Part shown: one piece after another, positions 58,177 to 64,000 of the stretch
How positions within the stretch are numbered: the stretch's first letter is position 1
Layout of the letters: each line of letters opens with the position of its first letter
Source: JALHVH01 sp964585685
GTDB lineage: Bacteria > Acidobacteriota > Aminicenantia > Aminicenantales > Saccharicenantaceae
NCBI GenBank assembly: GCA_964585685.1
Contig: CAZPEP010000068.1
Span: forward strand, 62,001-126,000
Length of the DNA stretch: 64,000 nt
Direction: 5' to 3'
Made by a program: the position numbers and the translations under genes
The notes under the pieces: generated by a model
Databases searched by the model: none
Told to the model about the DNA's origin: nothing
Seen by the model: only the letters and a program-made list of their open reading frames with translations

Positions 58177-59130
58177 TCAGGAAAGGACCTTCAACAGTTC
58201 GTAATCGACATCGGTCTCAATTATCTTCGGCCGGATGGCCGTCGCCAGGGGCACGAGGACCGGCCTGTCATCCTTCAGGCTGACGCAGACGTCCGACCCG
58301 CCTTCGATGAGCGTCAAGACGGCCCTATGGCCGAGCTTGGCGGCCAACAGGCGGTCGACGGCCGTCGGCCGGCCGCCCCTCTGGATATGGCCGAGAACGG
58401 CGATCCGGGTCTCGAGACCCGTGTTCAGGGAGATGGCCGCTGCCACGTCCTCGGCCTTGGCGATGCCCTCGGCGACGATGAGGATCCAACTGACCTTACC
58501 CCGGGCGTTGCCGGCCAGAATCTCGTTTGAGATGGCCGTCATGTCGAACCCTTCTTCGGGAAGGAGGACCTCTTCGCACCCTCCGGCCAAAGCGACCTGC
58601 ATGGCGATGTAACCGCTGCTCCGGCCCATGACCTCGACCACGAAGATGCGCTCGAGGCTGGTCGCCGTGTCCCGGATCTTGTCCACGGCGTCCAGGGCCA
58701 CGTTGACGGCCGTGTCAACGCCGATGGCGAGGTCGACGCCGTTGATGTCGTTATCGATCGTCGCCGGGACACCGACGGTCGGGAAGCCGTACCGCTCCGC
58801 CAGGATATGGGCGCCCGTCAGTGAGCCGTTCCCCCCGATAACGACGAGGCCGTCGATGGCCTTCCCCCGCGCCGACTCCACGGCCTTCTTCTGGCCCTCT
58901 TCCGTAAAAAACGCCTCGGATCGTGCCGATTTGAGGATGGTCCCGCCGAGGTTGATGATGCCGGAAACGGAGCGGCGATCCAGGGGGACGAAGTCCCCGC
59001 GGATGAGGCCTTCGTAACCCCTCATGACCCCGAAGACCTCGAGCCCCCGGGCGGAAGCCGTCCGGACGACGGCCCTAATGGCGGCGTTAACACCGCCGCA
59101 ATCCCTGGTGATGACGCCGATTCTGTTCAT
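58177..59130 (-). CDS. 6-phosphofructokinase-family protein with altered nucleotide-binding loop
   Basis: A 317-residue PfkA-family protein. TIDNDINGVDLAIGVDTAVN holds the catalytic aspartate region, VEVMGRSSGYIA and RIAVLGHIQRGG match substrate-binding segments, so fructose-6-phosphate chemistry is likely. But the N-terminal loop, usually TSGGDAPGMN or TGGGDCPGLN, reads TRDCGGVN, two residues short and without GGD, and the usual GGDGS reads GGNGS, losing a Mg/ATP-contacting aspartate. It may use another phosphoryl donor or be weakened. GGAGG precedes the ATG. Confidence 0.82.
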   Translation of the reverse strand: MNRIGVITRDCGGVNAAIRAVVRTASARGLEVFGVMRGYEGLIRGDFVPLDRRSVSGIINLGGTILKSARSEAFFTEEGQKKAVESARGKAIDGLVVIGGNGSLTGAHILAERYGFPTVGVPATIDNDINGVDLAIGVDTAVNVALDAVDKIRDTATSLERIFVVEVMGRSSGYIAMQVALAGGCEEVLLPEEGFDMTAISNEILAGNARGKVSWILIVAEGIAKAEDVAAAISLNTGLETRIAVLGHIQRGGRPTAVDRLLAAKLGHRAVLTLIEGGSDVCVSLKDDRPVLVPLATAIRPKIIETDVDYELLKVLS

Positions 59131-59194
59131 GGCTCCTCCGGATCCTAAGAGCTTATTCTAGCACGGAACGGACGCCGCCCGTCCTCCCGCGCGA

Positions 59195-59224
59195 TTGACC
59201 GGGCCGTTCCGGTTGTGGTAGAAG
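59195..59224 (+). promoter_or_regulatory. Promoter of the prolyl oligopeptidase gene
   Basis: -35 TTGACC (59195-59200), 18-base spacer, -10 TAGAAG (59219-59224). Leader about 26 bases. Confidence 0.5.
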
Positions 59225-59256
59225 AAGGGTCCACGAATATCTTTATGGAGGGCGGA

Positions 59257-61377
59257 ATGAAAAAAGGGCTCGCGGCGCTCGCTGTTCTGGGGATAATCAT
59301 CGGTCTTGCCAGCTGCGCGAAGGAGACTCGAAGCTTGAAATATCCGGTCACGAATAAGGTCGAACAGGTGGACGATTATTTCGGCGTCAAGGTCCCCGAC
59401 CCATATCGCTGGCTCGAGGACGATAACGCCGCCGATGTCAGGGAATGGGTCAAGGCCCAGAACGCGACGACCTTCGACTACCTCGCGAGGATCCCGTTCC
59501 GGGAGAAGGTCCGGGCGCGCCTGACCGAGATCTACAATTACCCGAGGTTCTCGTCCCCGATGAGGGCCGGCGAGTACTATTTCTTCTCCAAGAACGACGG
59601 CCTTCAGAACCAGTCCGTCATCTACGTCCAGAAGGGGCTCGCGGGGACGCCCGAGGTCTTCATCGACCCCAACGCCCTCTCCGCCGACGGAACGGTCCGC
59701 GTAAACCTCGCGGGGTTCTCGCCGGACTTCAGATACGTCGCGGTCGCGCGCGGCGAGGCCGGCTCGGACTGGTCCGAGCTCCGGGTGATGGAGATCGCGA
59801 CGAAGACGGAGCTTCCCGACGTCGTCCGCTGGCTCAAGTTCTCCGGGGCCGCCTGGCTCAAGGACGGGTTCTTCTACAGCGGCTACGACAAGCCCGCCCC
59901 GGGCCGGGAGCTGACGGCGAAGAACGAGTTCCAGAAGGTCTTCTTCCACCGGCTCGGCGAACCCCAGGAAAAGGACGCCCTGGTCTACGAGGACAAGGAG
60001 CACCCCCTGCGGTACCTGAGCCTGGACGTCAGCGAGGACCGGGCCTACGGGTTCCTAACGGTCTCCGAAGGGACATCGGGGAACGAGCTCCTCTGGAAGC
60101 CGCTTGCCGGCAAGGACGCGGCGTTCAAGGTCCTCGTCAAGGGGTTCGAAAACGACAGCGCCGTCGTCGACAACGTCGGGGACAAATTCCTCGTCCAAAC
60201 GAACCTCGGCGCGCCGAATTACCGCGTCGTCCGGATCGATCCGGCGGACCCGGCCCCCGAAAAATGGGTCGATGTCATCTCCGAGAGGCCCGAGGTCCTG
60301 CTCTCTGCGGGCACGGCCGGAGGCCAGCTCTTCTGCTCCCACCTCAAGGACGTCCTGACCCAGTTCTCCCAGCACGGTCTCGACGGCACGCTCGTCCGCG
60401 AGATCGCGCTGCCGGGGCTCGGCACGGCCGGCGGCTTCGGGGGGTGGAAGGACGATAAGACCGTCTTCTATACCTTCCAGTCCTACACGCACCCGCCGAC
60501 GATCTTCAAGTACGACATCGCCTCCGGGACCTCCGACGTGTTCCGAAAGGCCGAGGTCAAGTTTGATCCCGCCGACTACGAGACCAAGGAGGTCTTCTAT
60601 GCGAGCGCGGACGGGACGAGGGTCCCGATGTTCATCGTCCACAAGAAAGGGCTCGAGCTCGACGGGAAAAATCCGACCTTCCTGACGGCCTACGGCGGGT
60701 TCAACATCAGCATGCGGCCCGCTTTCATCCCGTCCCTCCTCGTCCTCCTCGAGAACGACGGCGTCTACGCGGAGGCTGGCCTCCGCGGCGGCGGGGAATA
60801 CGGGGAGGCCTGGCACAAAGCGGGGATGCTCCTCAACAAGACCAACGTCTTCGACGACTTCATTGCGGCGGCCGAATACCTGATCCACGAGAAGTACACC
60901 ACGAAGGATCTTCTGGCCATCGAGGGCGGCTCGAACGGCGGCCTGCTCATCGGCGCGGCCATGAACCGCCGGCCCGACCTTTTCCGGGTGGCCTTCCCGG
61001 CGGTCGGGGTCATGGACATGCTCCGCTACCACAAGTTCACCGTCGGCTGGGGCTGGGTGGTGGAATACGGTTCGAGCGACACCGAAAAGGATTTCCGGAA
61101 CCTCTACGGGTATTCCCCGCTCCACAATCTCAAGCCGGGCACCTGTTATCCGGCGACCCTGGTGACGACGGCCGATCACGACGACCGGGTCGTCCCGGCC
61201 CATTCGTTCAAGTTCGCGGCTGCTCTCCAGGATGCCCAGGCCTGCGCGAACCCGGCCTTCATCCGGATCGAGACGAGGTCGGGGCACGGCTCGAGCAACG
61301 TCACCAAAGCCATCGACCTGCTGGCCGACCAGTGGAGCTTCATGTTCCACAATATGGAGATTGTCCCGAAATATTGA
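59257..61377 (+). CDS. Prolyl oligopeptidase (S9A) lipoprotein
   Basis: A 706-residue serine peptidase. ATG at 59257 is chosen for the GGAGG just upstream and because it gives a clean lipoprotein signal ending LASC (cysteine about residue 20). The N-terminal beta-propeller begins with DDYFGVKVPDPYRWLEDD. The catalytic domain has the serine in GGSNGGLL, the aspartate in DHDDRVVP and the histidine in SGHGSS. RGGGEYGEAWH is also typical of the family. It cuts short peptides after proline and is likely held at a membrane facing the periplasm. Next gene starts 29 bases later and may be cotranscribed. Confidence 0.94.
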   Translation: MKKGLAALAVLGIIIGLASCAKETRSLKYPVTNKVEQVDDYFGVKVPDPYRWLEDDNAADVREWVKAQNATTFDYLARIPFREKVRARLTEIYNYPRFSSPMRAGEYYFFSKNDGLQNQSVIYVQKGLAGTPEVFIDPNALSADGTVRVNLAGFSPDFRYVAVARGEAGSDWSELRVMEIATKTELPDVVRWLKFSGAAWLKDGFFYSGYDKPAPGRELTAKNEFQKVFFHRLGEPQEKDALVYEDKEHPLRYLSLDVSEDRAYGFLTVSEGTSGNELLWKPLAGKDAAFKVLVKGFENDSAVVDNVGDKFLVQTNLGAPNYRVVRIDPADPAPEKWVDVISERPEVLLSAGTAGGQLFCSHLKDVLTQFSQHGLDGTLVREIALPGLGTAGGFGGWKDDKTVFYTFQSYTHPPTIFKYDIASGTSDVFRKAEVKFDPADYETKEVFYASADGTRVPMFIVHKKGLELDGKNPTFLTAYGGFNISMRPAFIPSLLVLLENDGVYAEAGLRGGGEYGEAWHKAGMLLNKTNVFDDFIAAAEYLIHEKYTTKDLLAIEGGSNGGLLIGAAMNRRPDLFRVAFPAVGVMDMLRYHKFTVGWGWVVEYGSSDTEKDFRNLYGYSPLHNLKPGTCYPATLVTTADHDDRVVPAHSFKFAAALQDAQACANPAFIRIETRSGHGSSNVTKAIDLLADQWSFMFHNMEIVPKY

Positions 61378-61406
61378 CGGGCGGGGTCCGCCCGGGGAGG
61401 TGTGAC

Positions 61407-61877
61407 ATGAGACTGAGCACGGGCAAAGTCGTTTTTCTCGCGTCCTGCCTTGCCTTCGTCCTGGCCGGCGTCGTACCCGCGGCGGCGCAGGACAGGGGGC
61501 TCGGGCTGGGGCTTATCCTCGGCGAGCCGACCGGCGTGAGCCTGAAGAGCTGGACCGGCCGGAGGACGGCCATAGATGCCGCCGCTGCCTGGTCCTTCGA
61601 CCGGGACGGGTCCCTGCATTTCCACGCGGATTACCTCATCCATGATTTCAATCTCCTCAAGACCCGAACGGGGCGGCTTCCCGTGTACTATGGGATCGGC
61701 GGGAGGATCCGCCTCGAGGACAAGACCAGGATCGGCATCCGGATCCCGGTTGGTATATGCTATATATTTGAGAACACTCCCCTCGACATCTTCGTCGAGC
61801 TCGGCCCCGTGTTCGACGTCTTTCCCAGGACGGAAGTGACCGTGGCCGGATTCCTGGGGCTCAGGTACTTTTTCTAG
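61407..61877 (+). CDS. Small outer-membrane beta-barrel protein (DUF3996-like)
   Basis: A 156-residue protein with a signal peptide (about 1-29, VVFLASCLAFVLAGVVPAAA-Q). The mature part is a set of amphipathic strands: GLGLGLILGEPTGVSLKSW, IDAAAAWSF, LHFHADYLIHDFN, PVYYGIGGRIRL, TRIGIRIPVGICYIF, LDIFVELGPVFDVFP, ending FLGLRYFF with a terminal phenylalanine. The ILGEPTG opening recalls the small spirochaete barrel family DUF3996, but that is from memory. GGGGAGG precedes the ATG. Function unknown. Confidence 0.75.
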   Translation: MRLSTGKVVFLASCLAFVLAGVVPAAAQDRGLGLGLILGEPTGVSLKSWTGRRTAIDAAAAWSFDRDGSLHFHADYLIHDFNLLKTRTGRLPVYYGIGGRIRLEDKTRIGIRIPVGICYIFENTPLDIFVELGPVFDVFPRTEVTVAGFLGLRYFF

Positions 61878-62194
61878 GCGCCGGTCGGAAATCTTCTGAA
61901 ATCATATCGGAAGCAGCTTCCTTCCCCTTGACGCCGCTGCTGACCACGTATAAGGCTTAATCGCAGAGGGAAATTTCCCCACTCACGAGGGGGACAGGGG
62001 AGCCGGAGGGCTCTCCAGACGGGGGGGCGTGAGAAGGGCCCTTCTCGTCGCGGGGGGCACTATCCGAATCCATGGAATCGTCTGCTTGTTCTTCGGGGAG
62101 GATGCCCGTTGTCGGAAACTCCCAGATTGCTGTATGATAGAAGGCCGGTCGGCGTGCGCGGCACGTCCCCGATTCGTCTACGAAAGAGACATCC
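61878..62194. other. Intergenic region upstream of gltX
   Basis: 317 bases. It contains a likely gltX promoter near its right end and a weaker TTGACG-15-TATAAG pair at 61928-61954 whose spacer is short. A GC-rich, purine/pyrimidine-skewed stretch lies between. No tRNA, riboswitch or convincing small gene was seen. Confidence 0.5.
62109..62138 (+). promoter_or_regulatory. Probable promoter of gltX-glnS
   Basis: -35 TTGTCG (62109-62114), 18-base spacer, -10 TATGAT (62133-62138). Leader about 50 bases. Confidence 0.5.
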
Positions 62195-63478
62195 ATGGTG
62201 AAAGTGCGTTTCGCCCCGAGCCCGACGGGCTTCCTCCATATTGGAAGCGCCCGGACGGCCATCTTCAACTGGCTTTACGCCCGGCATACGGGCGGCAAGT
62301 TCCTCCTCAGAGTCGAGGATACGGACCTCAAGAGGTCCGACGTCCGGTTCCTGGACGAGATCCTCGACGACCTTCGCTGGCTGGGTCTCGACTGGGACGA
62401 GGAGCCCATCTTCCAGAGCCGCCGGTTCGACGTCTACAAGGAGAAGGCCGAGGGCCTGGTGGCCGTGGGCAAGGCCTACCGGGACGGGGAGGCGATCCTC
62501 TTCAGGGTAGAACCTGGCCGGACAATCGAGCTCCGGGACTTGGTCCACGGCGTCATCTCGTTCCAAACGGAGACCATCAAGGACCAGGTCCTCATCAAGT
62601 CCGACGGCTCGCCCGCCTACAATTTCTCCTGCGTCGTCGACGACGTCCATCTCGGTATCACCCATATCCTGCGGGGTGACGACCACGTCTCGAACACGCC
62701 TAAACAGATCCTGTTTTACGAGGCCCTGGGGATCCCGATTCCCGAATTCGGCCATATGCCCCTCATCCTGGGCCGGGACGGGGCCAAGCTCTCCAAGAGG
62801 CACGGCGGCGTTTCCGTCCGTGAATACAGGGACGAAGGCTTCCTGCCCGAGGCCTTGGCCAATTACCTCACCCTCCTCGGCTGGATGCCGAAGGACGGGA
62901 AGGAGATCATGCCTCCGGAGCGGGCCGTCCGCGAGTTCGAGATAACGTCGATGAACGACGTCCAGGCCAAGTTCGACCTCGACAAGCTCCGGTGGATCAA
63001 TAGCGAATACATCATGGCCGTGCCCGACGAACGGCTCCTGCCCCTCGTCAAAGACCGGCTGAAAGCCGCCGGCTTCGACTTCTCCGGCCGGGATGACGCA
63101 TACGTCACTAAGGTCCTCGGCCTCTACAAGGTTCGGATCAAGACCCTGGCGGAGCTTCCGGCGATGACGGAATTCTTCTTCCGGGACAATTTTGCGATGG
63201 AGGAGGAGGGACGGAGCCAACTGGACAAGCCGGGGGCCAGGGAGAACGTCGGGCTCTTCGCCGCGAGACTCGAGGCCCTGGCTGAGTTTAGGCACGATGC
63301 CCTGGAGATCGCCTGTCGGGAGCTCGCCGCGGAGAAGGGGCTGAAGCCGGCGGCCGTCATCCACCCGACCCGGGCGGCCGTCAGCGGGAAGACCAAGGGT
63401 GCGGGCCTCTTCGAGATGATGGAGGTCCTCGGAAAAGAGACCGTGGTGAAGCGGATGAGGAGCGTGTCCCATGGATGA
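62195..63478 (+). CDS. gltX: Glutamyl-tRNA synthetase
   Basis: A 427-residue class I synthetase, somewhat shorter than the usual 460-490. The HIGH motif appears as FAPSPTGFLHIGSARTA and the KMSKS motif as GAKLSKRHG. LLRVEDTDLKRS, FNWLYAR and HILRGDDHVSNTPKQ are standard. The C-terminal anticodon-binding helical part is present but compact. It charges tRNA-Glu. The glnS start overlaps its end by eight bases, so both are translated from one mRNA. Confidence 0.94.
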   Translation: MVKVRFAPSPTGFLHIGSARTAIFNWLYARHTGGKFLLRVEDTDLKRSDVRFLDEILDDLRWLGLDWDEEPIFQSRRFDVYKEKAEGLVAVGKAYRDGEAILFRVEPGRTIELRDLVHGVISFQTETIKDQVLIKSDGSPAYNFSCVVDDVHLGITHILRGDDHVSNTPKQILFYEALGIPIPEFGHMPLILGRDGAKLSKRHGGVSVREYRDEGFLPEALANYLTLLGWMPKDGKEIMPPERAVREFEITSMNDVQAKFDLDKLRWINSEYIMAVPDERLLPLVKDRLKAAGFDFSGRDDAYVTKVLGLYKVRIKTLAELPAMTEFFFRDNFAMEEEGRSQLDKPGARENVGLFAARLEALAEFRHDALEIACRELAAEKGLKPAAVIHPTRAAVSGKTKGAGLFEMMEVLGKETVVKRMRSVSHG

Positions 63479-64000
63479 GACCCCGAAGCCCAGGACCAAT
63501 TTCGTCAAGGAGATCATCGACGAACACCGGAGGACAGGCCGGTTCGGCGCGCGCCAGGTCCACACCCGTTTTCCCCCCGAACCAAACGGCTACCTCCATA
63601 TCGGCCACGCGAAGTCTATTTGTCTCAACTTCGGCCTGGCCGCCGAGTATGGCGGGCTCTGCAACCTCCGCTTCGATGACACGAACCCGGAGACCGAAGA
63701 GACCGAATATGTGGAGAGCATCAAGGAGGACGTCCGCTGGCTGGGATTCGACTGGGAGGATCGGGAATTCTACGCATCCGGCTACTGCGAGGAACTCTAC
63801 GGGCTTGCCGTGGACCTTATCAAGAAGGGCAAAGCCTACGTCTGCGACCTCGACGTGGAAAAGGTCCGGGAATATCGCGGGACCATCAACCGGCACGGGC
63901 TGGAGAGCCCCTGGCGGAACAGGACGGTCGACGAGAACCTGGACTTGTTCGATCGCATGCGCCGGGGCGAGTTCCCGGACGGTTCGCGGACGCTCCGGGC
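63471..64000 (+). CDS. glnS: Glutaminyl-tRNA synthetase, N-terminal part
   Basis: The frame is open from ATG at 63471 to the end of the window (176 residues seen). TRFPPEPNGYLHIGHAKSICLNFGLA is the GlnRS form of the HIGH region, followed by LRFDDTNPETEETEYVESI and DVRWLGFDWE, which separate GlnRS from GluRS. The presence of GlnRS means tRNA-Gln can be charged directly. Overlaps gltX by eight bases. Confidence 0.93.
   Translation, partial: MDETPKPRTNFVKEIIDEHRRTGRFGARQVHTRFPPEPNGYLHIGHAKSICLNFGLAAEYGGLCNLRFDDTNPETEETEYVESIKEDVRWLGFDWEDREFYASGYCEELYGLAVDLIKKGKAYVCDLDVEKVREYRGTINRHGLESPWRNRTVDENLDLFDRMRRGEFPDGSRTLR

Noticed and set aside
1..64000. tRNA, rRNA, CRISPR arrays, insertion sequences or prophage genes
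   Set aside because: Intergenic regions were read on both strands; no cloverleaf with the usual TTCGAnTC arm, no regularly spaced repeats and no transposase or integrase motifs were found.

Overview
This is a gene-dense, GC-rich chromosomal window from a Gram-negative, probably anaerobic bacterium. The Gram-negative reading rests on outer-membrane beta-barrel proteins, a Wza/Wzc-type capsule export system and lipoprotein signals. The anaerobic reading rests on a four-subunit 2-oxoacid:ferredoxin oxidoreductase, an iron-sulfur fumarate hydratase subunit and HypF. The mix resembles Acidobacteriota or Candidatus Aminicenantes, but that placement is inference; no rRNA or tRNA gene was found to settle it. 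No transposon, prophage or CRISPR array was seen.

Layout: (1) 1-16.7 kb is mostly housekeeping, chiefly on the minus strand: the end of a site-2 protease, a zinc-ribbon membrane protein, queH-hypF, a membrane-anchored coiled-coil protein, an M14 carboxypeptidase with a FadL-like porin, fabH (plus), a TlpA-like thioredoxin, a fumarate hydratase alpha-porGDAB operon, thiC with an endonuclease IV-like gene, and a TPR protein. (2) 16.9-40.2 kb (plus) is one large surface-polysaccharide locus: flippase, five glycosyltransferases, an FkbM methyltransferase, two O-antigen polymerase/ligase-like proteins, a VanZ-glycosylphosphotransferase fusion, a geranylgeranyl-reductase-like flavoprotein, a 31-aa membrane peptide, an outer-membrane barrel, Wza, a Wzc tyrosine kinase, its PHP phosphatase, and accessory proteins. 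(3) 40.2-44.0 kb carries translation genes (rsmD, rpmE, prfA, prmC) and one unknown gene. (4) 44-48.5 kb holds an HD-GYP protein, a coiled-coil protein and a GAF-GGDEF-PilZ protein. (5) 48.7-53.8 kb has hutU and then a compact cassette of unknown role: a 72-aa exported peptide with two CX6C pairs, a beta-propeller protein, a thioredoxin-fold protein and a two-gene ABC transporter. (6) 53.7-64.0 kb carries glgC, a secreted unknown, a GH20-like enzyme, a GGDEF protein, a divergent PfkA homologue, a prolyl oligopeptidase lipoprotein, a small barrel protein, gltX and the start of glnS.

How genes work together: the polysaccharide locus looks self-sufficient for lipid-linked unit assembly, flipping, polymerisation, export and kinase/phosphatase control. 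The two diguanylate cyclases and the HD-GYP protein would set cyclic-di-GMP, which often controls such polysaccharides. The fum-por operon couples carbon flow to ferredoxin. The best candidate for an undescribed system is the 50.6-53.8 kb cassette. Several promoters are close to the consensus TTGACA-17-TATAAT, and a few place the transcription start at or very near the start codon, suggesting leaderless mRNAs.
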